From Clostridium sp. DSM 17811 (GTDB lineage Bacteria > Bacillota > Clostridia > Clostridiales > Clostridiaceae), in NCBI RefSeq assembly GCF_018861905.1, contig NZ_JAHLDU010000001.1:310001-374000 (forward strand): a DNA stretch of 64,000 nucleotides, given 5' to 3'. Shown here piece after piece: positions 52,389-61,272 of this stretch (the stretch's first letter is position 1; each line of letters starts with the position of its first letter). A program made the position numbers and the translations under genes. The notes below the pieces were generated by a model. The model worked only from the letters and a program-made list of their open reading frames with translations. It was not told where the DNA came from and did not search any database.

Positions 52389-54347
52389 ATGATAAATACT
52401 TTTAGTGAAACAGTAATAGTACCATACTTGTATTCGTGTACTAACATTGTAACAGCGGTTAATAAGGAATTTCTTGATTTCACAGAATATACACTAAGTG
52501 AATTGGTTGGTAAATCCATTAAAGAAGTAGGAAACATGTTAAAATTTAATTTGTATCCTTTGGAATATAAACTAAATAATAAGTACTCCGGTTATATATT
52601 CACAAAATTCCTTAACGCACTTGAAGTGGATATATCAATATCCCTCGGCTCTGAGACAAATAGTAAACTATATACTTTTGTTGAGAAACCAAATTCCAGA
52701 CTTAATGACAAACTAATTTTCGTTGAACAAATGTTTATTGACAACATATCAGGTGTTGCTGTTTACAGTGTTCCCGATTTAATATTACTTAAAGCAAATC
52801 AAAAATATCTTAATTTTCCATGCTCTAATTACAATAAACAAGAAAATAGCATTGGAAAACCTATAAGTGAAGTTATAACTGGCTTTGCTGGAACTCCAGC
52901 TGAAGTTATTTGCAATTCTGTTCTTATTTCTCAAAAGGCAAGTTATATAAAAGAATTCGAATTTGATAATATAACAAAAGGTAAAACTTATTGGGATTCT
53001 ACTCAAACACCTATATTTGATAATGGAAGGATGAAATACATATTCCACACTGCTGTTGAAGTTACTCAAAGGGTTCTCAAAAATCAAAATATAGAAAGAC
53101 AAAATAGAATAATCAGCCATCAAAATGAATGCCTAGAACATGAAGAAGCTATTAAAAGGCGTTTTAATATTTTAAAAAGAGTGATAAATACCTTTGATTT
53201 ACCTGTTGTTAGATTATCCTGTCCTGATTTAAAAATTATCGCTATTAATAAGAAGGCCCTTAATACTATTAAATTGATTAAGCCTGGATTTGTAACCAAC
53301 ACGAATGTAAAAAACAATACGATGAATTTTTTATTAGGATTGCTTCGAACAACCGAATATAATAGCCGCATCAGTGGAGTGTTAAAGGAAAAGAAAACTA
53401 AATATTTAAATAAACAACACTATGTTATAAATGGAAGTGAATTATATTTTAATATTATATTCGAACCTGTACTTGAAGTAAATGGCGAAATACAAGAAAT
53501 TTTAATTCTAGTAATAGATGTTACTCCTGAAATTAAGTCTAATATAAATATGAAAGAAGCATTGAAATCACAAGGAGAATTTCTTGTTAATATATCCCAC
53601 GAACTTAAGACACCACTAAATGTTATATTTGCAACAGCTCAGTTATTTAATGTGTATTGCGAAAGTGGCTCCCTTGATGAAAATAAAGACTCAATCATTA
53701 AATATATAGGTTCAATCAAACAAAACTCCTATAGATTATCTAAAATGATTAATAATATAGTTGATTTATCAAAAATCGAAGCAGGCTTCTTTAAACTTAA
53801 CCTATCAAATAACGATATAGTTAAATTCGTAGAAGATATAGTGCTATCTGTAACTAATTTCACTGACAGCAAAGGATTAAATATTATCTTTGATACTAAT
53901 ACAGAAGAAAAGATAATTGCTTGCGACCCAGAAAAAATAGAAAGAGTAGTATTAAATCTTATATCAAATGCTATAAAATTTTCAGACGCAGGTAATGAAA
54001 TATTAGTAACTGTTAATGACAAAAATGAATTTGTTGAAATATCAGTAAAAGACAATGGAATTGGAATTGAAAAAAAGTACTTAGATATGATCTTTGATAG
54101 ATTTAAGCAGGTAGATAAATCTTTATCAAGAAATGCAGAAGGTACAGGCATAGGCCTAAGTCTAGTTAAATCTATCGTTGAATTACACGGTGGTACTATA
54201 ACAGTCGAGAGTCAGTATGGTACGGGAAGCAAGTTTACCGTTAGTCTTCCTTCCGGAAAGGTCTCTAATGAAAATAAAATATACAATAGTGAAGTACGTG
54301 GTAAAGATCAAAGTATCAGAGTTGAACTTTCTGATGTTTATTCATAA
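52389..54347 (+). CDS. Cytoplasmic PAS sensor histidine kinase (orphan)
   Basis: A 652-aa kinase without membrane segments. It has two or three PAS-like folds (about 10-105, 120-230, 255-375), a HisKA domain with the phospho-acceptor His404 in NISHELKTPLN, and an HATPase_c domain with N box NLISNAIKFS, G1 DNGIGIEKK and G2 GTGIGLSLVKSIVELHGG. There is no receiver domain and no response-regulator gene beside it. Clostridial orphan PAS kinases often phosphorylate Spo0A, so a role in sporulation input is possible but only inferred. The ATG at 52389 follows a very G-rich site (GGGGGTGGGGG). Confidence 0.92.
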   Translation: MINTFSETVIVPYLYSCTNIVTAVNKEFLDFTEYTLSELVGKSIKEVGNMLKFNLYPLEYKLNNKYSGYIFTKFLNALEVDISISLGSETNSKLYTFVEKPNSRLNDKLIFVEQMFIDNISGVAVYSVPDLILLKANQKYLNFPCSNYNKQENSIGKPISEVITGFAGTPAEVICNSVLISQKASYIKEFEFDNITKGKTYWDSTQTPIFDNGRMKYIFHTAVEVTQRVLKNQNIERQNRIISHQNECLEHEEAIKRRFNILKRVINTFDLPVVRLSCPDLKIIAINKKALNTIKLIKPGFVTNTNVKNNTMNFLLGLLRTTEYNSRISGVLKEKKTKYLNKQHYVINGSELYFNIIFEPVLEVNGEIQEILILVIDVTPEIKSNINMKEALKSQGEFLVNISHELKTPLNVIFATAQLFNVYCESGSLDENKDSIIKYIGSIKQNSYRLSKMINNIVDLSKIEAGFFKLNLSNNDIVKFVEDIVLSVTNFTDSKGLNIIFDTNTEEKIIACDPEKIERVVLNLISNAIKFSDAGNEILVTVNDKNEFVEISVKDNGIGIEKKYLDMIFDRFKQVDKSLSRNAEGTGIGLSLVKSIVELHGGTITVESQYGTGSKFTVSLPSGKVSNENKIYNSEVRGKDQSIRVELSDVYS

Positions 54348-54367
54348 TTTTCAAATTATAAAGGAGT

Positions 54368-54398
54368 AAAAAACAAGCATCCTCATGCTTGTTTTTTA
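54368..54398. terminator. Bidirectional terminator
   Basis: AAAAACAAGCAT / ATGCTTGTTTTTT around CCTC, between the convergent kinase and feo operons. Confidence 0.93.
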
Positions 54399-54403
54399 CT
54401 TTT

Positions 54404-54682
54404 CTATTTAGCCATTTTTAATATTGCTTCATTTCCTTTAGTAGTAATTTTCCAAATTATTATATCGCTTTTTGAACTACAGCAACCTGACTTTTTAGTA
54501 GCATTTCCACAATCACATGAGCCAGAGCAAGACACCATATCTTCCTTCTCAATATATCCCTTCCTCTCAAGTTGCATTAGCATCTGTTCAACCATTCCTT
54601 CATCTACGCCAAGTTCTCTAGCCATTATTTTATTAGAATATCTGTCACCTTGAGCCAACCTTTTAAGTACCTTCATTAACAT
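54404..54682 (-). CDS. FeoC-like winged-helix protein with Cys cluster
   Basis: A 92-aa protein with a winged helix (about 1-50, NKIMARELGVDEGMVEQMLMQLERKGYI) and a cysteine-rich wing (CSGSCDCGNATKKSGCC). It resembles FeoC, which binds an iron-sulfur cluster and regulates or stabilises FeoB. It is the last gene of the feo operon. The ATG at 54682 follows CGGAGG; an upstream in-frame start would put that site inside the gene. Confidence 0.82.
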   Translation of the reverse strand: MLMKVLKRLAQGDRYSNKIMARELGVDEGMVEQMLMQLERKGYIEKEDMVSCSGSCDCGNATKKSGCCSSKSDIIIWKITTKGNEAILKMAK

Positions 54683-54736
54683 TGTACATTCCTCCGTTAC
54701 ATATAAATCCATATATTCTATTTTTTTATATTACAT

Positions 54737-55048
54737 TTAAATAACCGGTTGTCGACTACACCCAAGTTCTTTTGCACATTCATGTATTTTCTTTTCCATG
54801 TGTATCCATGAACGTTTGGAATATACCACTTTAACATTAGATCTTCTTGATTCTTCTTTAACAATCTTTGTTAACTGGTGCCCTACAAAATCTACCAAAA
54901 CCATTACTAAATCTATGTGACCTGGTAATCTAAAATTTTTAGCATCCTTTTTTCTACCGGTTATATGCTCTATATCATTAAATCCATTCTGTATTAACTT
55001 TTCAGTAATATTGCCAAGTTTATCTCCACCTACTAGTAATATGCACAT
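54737..55048 (-). CDS. DUF2325 protein in the feo operon
   Basis: A 103-aa protein with a Rossmann-like alternation (MCILLVGGDKLGNITEKL; HIDLVMVLVDFVGHQLTKI; KVVYSKRSWIHMEKKI) typical of DUF2325. Function unknown; related proteins occur next to iron and redox genes. The ATG at 55048 follows GGGAGGTGA. It lies between feoB and the FeoC-like gene, which suggests a role in ferrous iron uptake or its control. Confidence 0.82.
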   Translation of the reverse strand: MCILLVGGDKLGNITEKLIQNGFNDIEHITGRKKDAKNFRLPGHIDLVMVLVDFVGHQLTKIVKEESRRSNVKVVYSKRSWIHMEKKIHECAKELGCSRQPVI

Positions 55049-55106
55049 AGTTTCACCTCCCTTTGTATTTATAACCATGATATTGATTTTCATTATCATC
55101 GATTTA

Positions 55107-57155
55107 TTATTTAAAACCTAAAAGCGTTCCTATTTGGAATACTAAAACTGCTCCTACCCATCCAATAAGGCAACTTACAACTGCTGATACTACAGCCCAT
55201 TTTGTTGAGTTAGTTTCCTTTTTAATTGTTCCTATAGTTGCAACGCAAGGTACATATAAGAGGGTCATTACCATAAACGATAGTGCTGTAAGCGGTGTAA
55301 ACGCCTGTTGAATAGCTCCTATAAGATGTGGTCCCTCAGCTACCCCATATATAGTTCCAAGGGTTCCTATTACTGCTTCCTTAGCTGCAAAGCCGGTAAT
55401 AAGTGCTACTCCTGACTGCCAATTTCCAAAACCTGCTGGTGCAAATACCGGAGCTATAAATGTACCTATTATACCAAGTATGCTGTGCTGACTTCCAGCC
55501 TCAACTCCAAATGGTAAATTTGAAAGCGCCCAAACAATCACAACTACTCCTAAAATAATTGTACCTGCTCTTGTTAAAAAATGCTGTGACTTTTCCCACA
55601 TATGAACAAATATACTTTTAGCTGTTGGTAATCGATATGGAGGTAATTCCATTATAAAATAAGATGTGTCTCCTTTGAATACTTTTTTACTATAAAATTT
55701 ACCCATGAGTATTGCAACTACAATTCCTAAAACATATAGTAAAAATATTATTAATCCACCTTCATTAAAAATTCCAACTTTCTTATCTGCAAAGAATGCA
55801 GCAACAAATACTCCATAAACTACAAGTCTTGCTGGACATGACATAAACGGACTAATTAGTATAGCTATCATTCTATCTTTCTTACTTTCTAAAGTTCTTG
55901 TAGACATTATTCCAGACACCGCACATCCACTACTTAATATTAAAGCAATAGCAGTTTTACCGTGAAGTCCTACTGAACTCATAAGTTTATCCATTACATA
56001 TGCAGCTCTTGACATATAACCACTATCTTCAAGTAAAGACATAAGAAAATACATGGTAAGAATCATTGGCATGAATACAATTACTGATCCAACGCCACCT
56101 ATTAGTCCATCTGTTACAAAAGATACTAAAAGTTTAGGTGCACCAATACTCGCTAATGTACTTCCTAAAAATTGTCCTAATGCATCCATACCATCGCCAA
56201 GTATTCCACCTAGAAATCCATTACCAAAACTTATTGAAATTTGATACATAAAAAACATTATAAGTCCGAATATTGGAATTCCAAGCCATTTATTTGTAAC
56301 TATCTTATCTATTTTATCAGATGTAGTTTCTTCTGTAATTTCCTCTTTTTTAACACAATTTTTTGTTGCATCACTTATTGCTTCATATCTTTTATCAATT
56401 ATAAAAGTATCAGGTTCATAACCTATTGCTGATATTAACCTCTCTATGCTTTTTCCTACTTTATTATTTATCTTTTCGCCATCTTCTTGTGCACTTATGT
56501 ATTTCATTATATATTCATCATTTTCTAGAAGCCTAAGTGCTGCCCATTCAGCAGGATATTCCAAAGTTGCCGCGTTTTGTGACATAGCTTCCTTAATTGA
56601 TCCAATTTCTTTTTCAATATCTTTACCATAATCAACTTTATACACACTACTTTTATCTTTCTCACTTAATTTTATTGCTTCCCTCATTAGTTCCTTTATA
56701 CCTTCCCCTCTAGGAGCTACTGTAGGTATAATAGTTAAATTTAATTGTTTTGATAGTTCTTTAACGTTTATTTGTATATTTTTTTTCTTAGCCTCATCCG
56801 CCATATTAAGTGCCAATATAACCTTAGCACCTGTTTCTAATAGTTGCATTGTAAGATACAGGTTTCTTTCAAGATTAGTAGAATCAATTACATTAATAAC
56901 TACATCAGGCTTGTCTTTTAATATGAAATTACAAGCTACTACTTCATCCTCTGAATATGCCCCCAGACTATAGGTACCCGGCAAATCTACTACCGTTAAA
57001 TTTCTGCCTTCAAATTTAAGGGTTCCCTCTTTCTTCTCAACTGTAACACCAGGCCAGTTACCTACATGTTGTTTTGCACCAGTTAATTCATTAAACATAC
57101 TAGTTTTACCACAATTAGGATTACCAGCTAATGCTATTACTAAATCTTTACTCAT
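55107..57155 (-). CDS. feoB: Ferrous iron transporter FeoB
   Basis: A 682-aa Fe2+ importer. The N-terminal G domain carries G1 GNPNCGKTS (10-18), switch words GNWPGVTVEKKEG and VVDLPGTYSLGAYSEDE, and the G4 NMAD-type motif (LNMADEA); a helical regulatory part follows, then a membrane domain with about nine helices and conserved cysteines (SSGCAVSGIMSTRT; SPFMSCPARLVVY). At 682 aa it is a compact Gram-positive version. It lies 25 bp after the second FeoA gene, all under Fur-type control. Confidence 0.97.
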   Translation of the reverse strand: MSKDLVIALAGNPNCGKTSMFNELTGAKQHVGNWPGVTVEKKEGTLKFEGRNLTVVDLPGTYSLGAYSEDEVVACNFILKDKPDVVINVIDSTNLERNLYLTMQLLETGAKVILALNMADEAKKKNIQINVKELSKQLNLTIIPTVAPRGEGIKELMREAIKLSEKDKSSVYKVDYGKDIEKEIGSIKEAMSQNAATLEYPAEWAALRLLENDEYIMKYISAQEDGEKINNKVGKSIERLISAIGYEPDTFIIDKRYEAISDATKNCVKKEEITEETTSDKIDKIVTNKWLGIPIFGLIMFFMYQISISFGNGFLGGILGDGMDALGQFLGSTLASIGAPKLLVSFVTDGLIGGVGSVIVFMPMILTMYFLMSLLEDSGYMSRAAYVMDKLMSSVGLHGKTAIALILSSGCAVSGIMSTRTLESKKDRMIAILISPFMSCPARLVVYGVFVAAFFADKKVGIFNEGGLIIFLLYVLGIVVAILMGKFYSKKVFKGDTSYFIMELPPYRLPTAKSIFVHMWEKSQHFLTRAGTIILGVVVIVWALSNLPFGVEAGSQHSILGIIGTFIAPVFAPAGFGNWQSGVALITGFAAKEAVIGTLGTIYGVAEGPHLIGAIQQAFTPLTALSFMVMTLLYVPCVATIGTIKKETNSTKWAVVSAVVSCLIGWVGAVLVFQIGTLLGFK

Positions 57156-57180
57156 ATTTCCCCCCCATGATTTTTATTCT

Positions 57181-57408
57181 TTAAACTTCACTTACCATAA
57201 CTTTCTGTGCCATACCGCGAGCAAGTACTAAACGTGTTTCTCCTACCTTTACTATTAAAGGACCATTGTCATTTTTCATAATTTTTATTATAGCCCCCGT
57301 ACTCATTCCCATCTCCATAATTTTCTTACGTAGCGATTCTCCGCCTTGCACTGAATTAATCTCTGCAAGTTTCCCTATTCCAATAAAATTAAGTGGCATA
57401 CTTGTCAT
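57181..57408 (-). CDS. feoA: FeoA-domain protein (second)
   Basis: A 75-aa SH3-like FeoA protein, thought to act on the G domain of FeoB. The fold words are MPLNFIGIGKLAEI, REKIMEMGMSTGAII-type (here LRKKIMEMGMSTG) and GETRLVLARGMAQKVMV. The ATG at 57408 follows GGAGG with 5 nt. It is directly upstream of feoB. Confidence 0.93.
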   Translation of the reverse strand: MTSMPLNFIGIGKLAEINSVQGGESLRKKIMEMGMSTGAIIKIMKNDNGPLIVKVGETRLVLARGMAQKVMVSEV

Positions 57409-57458
57409 TTCGGCCTCCATTATTATTTATTTAGGACTAACAATCAAAAATGGTGCTA

Positions 57459-57695
57459 TTAAATTAATTCAACCATGATATCTTTTGCCTCATTTTTTCT
57501 AAGACTTAGTTTGTATCCTCTAACTTGTATCTCTATAGGATCTCCCATAGGAGCTTTACCTTCAACAACTATCTGGACACCTATTGTAATTCCCATGTCC
57601 ATAATTCTTCTTCGTATTGTACTCCCTTGTACTATTCTCACAACTTTAACCCTAGATTTTAAATCAACTTTGTCTAGTCCTATTAGGTTTTCCAT
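57459..57695 (-). CDS. feoA: FeoA-domain protein (first)
   Basis: A 78-aa FeoA protein, first gene of the operon: VKVVRIVQGSTIRRRIMDMG, then VEGKAPMGDPIEIQVRGYKLSLRK in pieces. It shares the fold but little identity with the second FeoA 50 bp downstream. GAGGAG precedes the ATG. Two FeoA proteins ahead of FeoB is common in clostridia; they may act as a pair. Confidence 0.93.
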   Translation of the reverse strand: MENLIGLDKVDLKSRVKVVRIVQGSTIRRRIMDMGITIGVQIVVEGKAPMGDPIEIQVRGYKLSLRKNEAKDIMVELI

Positions 57696-57728
57696 AGAAT
57701 CACTCCTCATAAATATTATAGTTAATAT

Positions 57729-57743
57729 TGAAACTCATTATCA
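57729..57743 (-). promoter_or_regulatory. Fur-type box, proximal
   Basis: On the minus strand TGATAATGAGTTTCA, matching 12 of the 14 specified bases of TGATAATNATTATCA. It lies 34 bp upstream of the first feoA start. Confidence 0.7.
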
Positions 57744-57794
57744 ATACATCTTTAAAAAAATATACCCAATTTTCATATAATATAGATAGTCACT

Positions 57795-57809
57795 TGAGAT
57801 TCATTATCA
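57795..57809 (-). promoter_or_regulatory. Fur-type box, distal
   Basis: On the minus strand TGATAATGAATCTCA, also 12 of 14 to the Fur consensus. It lies 66 bp upstream of the first box; both left halves are exact. Confidence 0.65.
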
Positions 57810-57869
57810 TCTTACTACATTATGGTGTATCTGTAAACATATAATTTCTTAAAATTAATTAATATATAC

Positions 57870-57900
57870 AAAAAAAGTGAATATCTTTAAGATATTCACT
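57870..57900 (-). terminator. Terminator after the GNAT gene
   Basis: AGTGAATATCTT pairs with AAGATATTCACT in a tight stem followed by TTTTTTT on the minus strand, directly past the stop codon. Confidence 0.9.
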
Positions 57901-57905
57901 CCACT

Positions 57906-58439
57906 TTAAACTACTCTATCGCTACAAATTATATTATCTAAGGATTCTTTTGATGTTGCTACTGCATATTCTTTGCATAACAATGCTCTAATATATCCAC
58001 GCTCATTATTCGTTGACTCTATATAGAAGCATCTTCCATAATAAAATCTAATAAGTGAAAACATTCTAGATGCAGTATGGAGATATAAACTTGTAACTCC
58101 TTGCTCCATCATTGAAATATCAACTGCATTCATTAATATTTTACCAATGCCATTATTTTGATGTAACGACGAAACCCCAAATCTACTTAAATAAGCACTA
58201 TGATCAGGTTTTACCTCTATTCGTACGCTACCTATAACTTCCTCATTAGATAGAGCTACAAAAACATTAGTAGTTTCTATCGCTTTTAATACATCATCAT
58301 ATGATTCCTCAAAAGGTGCTACCAATCCCGTAATTCCTGCATTCTCGGCATACAACTTAAACGACTTTTTTGCTAGTAACCTTATTTCTTCAATGTCGCT
58401 AGTAACTGCTTTTCTAACTTCAAAGAACATTTTTTCCAT
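57906..58439 (-). CDS. GNAT-family N-acetyltransferase
   Basis: A 177-aa acetyl-CoA-dependent acetyltransferase. The fold is clear: N-terminal VRKAVTSDIEEIRLLAKKSF, beta-4 SAYLSRFGVSSLHQNNGIGKILM with the Q/R-x-x-G-x-G/A acetyl-CoA loop (QNNGIG), and C-terminal YLHTASRMFSLIRFYYGRCFY. GGGGGT precedes the ATG. It lies behind argC with a gap of about 110 bp; whether it acts in arginine synthesis (as an alternative N-acetylglutamate synthase) cannot be told. Confidence 0.87.
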   Translation of the reverse strand: MEKMFFEVRKAVTSDIEEIRLLAKKSFKLYAENAGITGLVAPFEESYDDVLKAIETTNVFVALSNEEVIGSVRIEVKPDHSAYLSRFGVSSLHQNNGIGKILMNAVDISMMEQGVTSLYLHTASRMFSLIRFYYGRCFYIESTNNERGYIRALLCKEYAVATSKESLDNIICSDRVV

Positions 58440-58546
58440 GTATCTACCCCCATATCATATTATTTCCGTAAGTAATATTATACATAATTGCATATATAAA
58501 ACAAGTTATATTTCGAAGAGAATTGTTAAATGTAATTACACAAAGT

Positions 58547-59584
58547 TTAAGGCGCCATGGCAATAATTTCGAGTCCAGTGGTTTCAGGTATTCCGAACAT
58601 AATATTCATATTTTGTACAGCTTGACCTGCAGAACCTTTAACTAAATTATCTATAGCAGATATTATTATTACCCTATTTGTGCGCTTATCCACCCTGATT
58701 CCAATATGACATATATTAGATCCTCTTACCCATCTTGTTTCAGGTAATCCATCAATAATTTTCACAAAAAATTCATCCTTATAAAAATTTCTATATAAAG
58801 ATATAATATCTTGCTCAGTTATATCTTTCGTGAGTTTTGCATAACAAGTTGATAATATTCCACGGTTCATTGGCACTAAATGAGGAGTAAAACATATCGT
58901 TACATCATTTCCAGATGCCTTGCTAAGTTCTTGCTCAATCTCTGGGGTATGTCTATGCGTAGTAACTGCATAAGCTTTAATTGATTCATTACATTCGGTA
59001 TAAAGCGAGGCAACATTTGCAGCTCTACCTGCACCAGATACCCCTGATTTAGCATCAACTATGATTGAGCTTGTGTCTATCATGTCGCTATTTAACATCG
59101 GTGTGAGTGCTAATATAGTGGCTGTTGGATAACAACCTGGGTTAGCTAATAAATCGCACTTTTTTATAGCTTCTCTATTTAATTCACAAAGGCCATAAAC
59201 TGCATCTTTTAGCAGACCTTCACTTTCATGTTTAACTTTATACCATTTCTCATAAACATCTTTTGATTTTAATCTATAGTCCGCACCTAAATCTATTACT
59301 TTTACGCCAAGAGCTAGTGCTTTCTGTGTTATTTCAAATGATTTGCCATGTGGCATAGCAATAAAGAGAACATTTATATCTGATAACTTACTTATCGCTG
59401 TCTCCATATCAACACATATATCATCTATATAACTATAGAAGTTACTATATATTTCACTATAAGTAATATCTGCATATTTATGTGAAGAATAAAACTCTAC
59501 GTCGACATTGGGATGCTTGTATAAAAACCATGCTAACTGTTCACCTGCATAGCCAGTGGACCCTATTATACCTGCTTTTATCAT
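58547..59584 (-). CDS. argC: N-acetyl-gamma-glutamyl-phosphate reductase
   Basis: ArgC makes N-acetylglutamate semialdehyde from the acyl phosphate with NADPH, third step of arginine synthesis. The 345-aa protein has the nucleotide loop GIIGSTGYAGEQL (5-17), the active-site Cys in LANPGCYPTAT, and the base-binding HRHTPEIEQEL. No argJ, argB or argD follows, so the pathway genes are elsewhere. Tandem ARG boxes in the promoter show arginine control. Confidence 0.97.
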   Translation of the reverse strand: MIKAGIIGSTGYAGEQLAWFLYKHPNVDVEFYSSHKYADITYSEIYSNFYSYIDDICVDMETAISKLSDINVLFIAMPHGKSFEITQKALALGVKVIDLGADYRLKSKDVYEKWYKVKHESEGLLKDAVYGLCELNREAIKKCDLLANPGCYPTATILALTPMLNSDMIDTSSIIVDAKSGVSGAGRAANVASLYTECNESIKAYAVTTHRHTPEIEQELSKASGNDVTICFTPHLVPMNRGILSTCYAKLTKDITEQDIISLYRNFYKDEFFVKIIDGLPETRWVRGSNICHIGIRVDKRTNRVIIISAIDNLVKGSAGQAVQNMNIMFGIPETTGLEIIAMAP

Positions 59585-59652
59585 ATTGAATCGCCTCGCC
59601 TCTAAAATTTATTAATAAAGATTATTATACAATAGAGTTATAAAAAAATCAA

Positions 59653-59694
59653 CAATAACATGAATATTTATTCATGTTATTGTATATTTATTCA
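59653..59694 (-). promoter_or_regulatory. Tandem ARG boxes (ArgR operator) upstream of argC
   Basis: Box 1 TGAATATTTATTCA (59661-59674) is an exact match to TGAATWWWWATTCA and lies in a perfect 30-bp palindrome (59653-59682). Box 2 TGTATATTTATTCA (59681-59694) differs at one base. Box centres are 20 bp apart, as in known ArgR operators. Confidence 0.88.
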
Positions 59695-59719
59695 GATTTA
59701 TATTATAAATCGAGATAAA

Positions 59720-59762
59720 AAATGGCCCTCTTAGCTATTAACTACATAACCAAAAGGGCTTA
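59720..59762 (-). terminator. Terminator of the downstream CNNM gene
   Basis: On the minus strand AGCCCTTTTGG pairs with AAGAGGGCC over a longer loop, followed by ATTTTTT. Confidence 0.7.
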
Positions 59763-59765
59763 TTA

Positions 59766-61085
59766 CTATTTTTCAATTATTTCTTCAATTGACTTTTCAA
59801 CTAACTTCTTAATTTTAACTTTGTTAATTCTTTTACTATCACATTCTAATATAATAAATTCAAAATTTTCATAAATAATTTTATCATTCACTCGTGGGTA
59901 TGAGCTTAGTTGTGAATAAACCCATCCGCCAATTGTATCAATGTTTTCTTCCTCTATATCTATACTTAACAGTTCGACAATATCCTCAATAAGAACTTTT
60001 CCATCTACACTGTAGCCACCATCTTCTGTTTTAATAACCTCATTAACCTCTTCATCAAACTCATCTTGGATCTCTCCAACTATTTCTTCTAAAATATCTT
60101 CAATAGTTAAAAGTCCAGATGTTCCACCATATTCATCAATAATTATAGCCATTTGTACCTTATCTTTCTTAAATACTTTTAATAATTCACTTATTGATAA
60201 TGATTCTGGTACAAATTTAATTTCACGGATAACATCCTCTATCTTTTGGCTATTCCCTTCAATTTTCTGCTTATACAAATCCTTAATATGTACAAATCCA
60301 ACAACATTATCTTTACTATCACGACATACTGGATATCTCGTTAGCTGTTCATCTAAAGTAAATGCTATAATATCCTCAAAAGAATCTTCGAGGTAAATAC
60401 ATTCCATATCAGTTCGAGGTATCATTATTTCTTTTACTGTTTTCTCTGAAAAATCAAAAATATTATCTATAAAAGTTAATTCAGTTTTATCTATTAATCC
60501 ATGATTATAACTTTCTTCAACTAATAACTTTATTTCCTCATCAGTATGCGCTATGTCATGTTCATCAACTAGTGATACACCAAACATCTTTAAAACTAAA
60601 CTAGTACTATGGTTAAAAGCCCACATTATTGGAAAGGTTATATTATAAAACCAAACCAGTGGTAACGCTGTATACATTGCTATCTTCTCTGTATTTATAA
60701 TTGCGAGTGACTTTGGTACTAACTCCCCAAGTACTATATGAAATCCAGTTATAAGTGAAAATCCTAAGATAAACGAAATTGAGTGCACAGCGGCTTCTGG
60801 CAGATCCATTAAGTTAAATAACGGCGTGAGCATTGCAGCTACTGCAGGTTCTCCTATCCATCCAAGCCCTAGTGATGCTAGCGTTATTCCTAGCTGACAT
60901 GCAGATAGATACGAGTTCAAATCTTTTACAACCTTTAAAGTGTATTTTACATTTTGAGCTCCATCAAGTACTAATGTTTCTATCCTAGATTTTCTAACCT
61001 TTACCATTGCAAATTCTGTGGCAACGAAAAAAGCATTCATAAATACCAGTAAAAATACGATAACAATGTTTATAAAAATAGTCAC
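59766..61085 (-). CDS. CNNM/CBS-domain membrane protein (hemolysin family), copy 1
   Basis: A 439-aa protein: CNNM (DUF21) membrane domain with four hydrophobic segments (about 1-190, VFMNAFFVATEFAMVKVRKSR in pieces), a CBS pair (about 205-330, PRTDMECIYLED) and a CorC_HlyC domain (about 345-430). Such proteins (MpfA in Staphylococcus, YhdP/YrkA in Bacillus) are linked to Mg2+ export; hemolysin is a historical name. The start is GTG at 61085 behind AAGGAG; a TTG six codons earlier overlaps it. It follows a paralogue. Confidence 0.92.
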   Translation of the reverse strand: MTIFINIVIVFLLVFMNAFFVATEFAMVKVRKSRIETLVLDGAQNVKYTLKVVKDLNSYLSACQLGITLASLGLGWIGEPAVAAMLTPLFNLMDLPEAAVHSISFILGFSLITGFHIVLGELVPKSLAIINTEKIAMYTALPLVWFYNITFPIMWAFNHSTSLVLKMFGVSLVDEHDIAHTDEEIKLLVEESYNHGLIDKTELTFIDNIFDFSEKTVKEIMIPRTDMECIYLEDSFEDIIAFTLDEQLTRYPVCRDSKDNVVGFVHIKDLYKQKIEGNSQKIEDVIREIKFVPESLSISELLKVFKKDKVQMAIIIDEYGGTSGLLTIEDILEEIVGEIQDEFDEEVNEVIKTEDGGYSVDGKVLIEDIVELLSIDIEEENIDTIGGWVYSQLSSYPRVNDKIIYENFEFIILECDSKRINKVKIKKLVEKSIEEIIEK

Positions 61086-61239
61086 TTTGATAACTCCTTC
61101 CAAGTCAACACATACACTTAGTATTATCCATACTTAGTATATTATAATCATAACATACTTTCCTAATTATATAATACCATATTTATCTACGAATTCAAAT
61201 TTTCTTCATATAAAAAGTGTTATAATTTGCTCCACTTTA

Positions 61240-61271
61240 AATTACCCTACTTTACTAAAAGTAGGGTAATT
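61240..61271 (-). terminator. Terminator-like hairpin between the two CNNM genes
   Basis: AATTACCCTACTTT (61240-61253) pairs exactly with AAAGTAGGGTAATT (61258-61271), right after the upstream stop codon. The following T-run is weak. Confidence 0.7.
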
Positions 61272-61272
61272 C

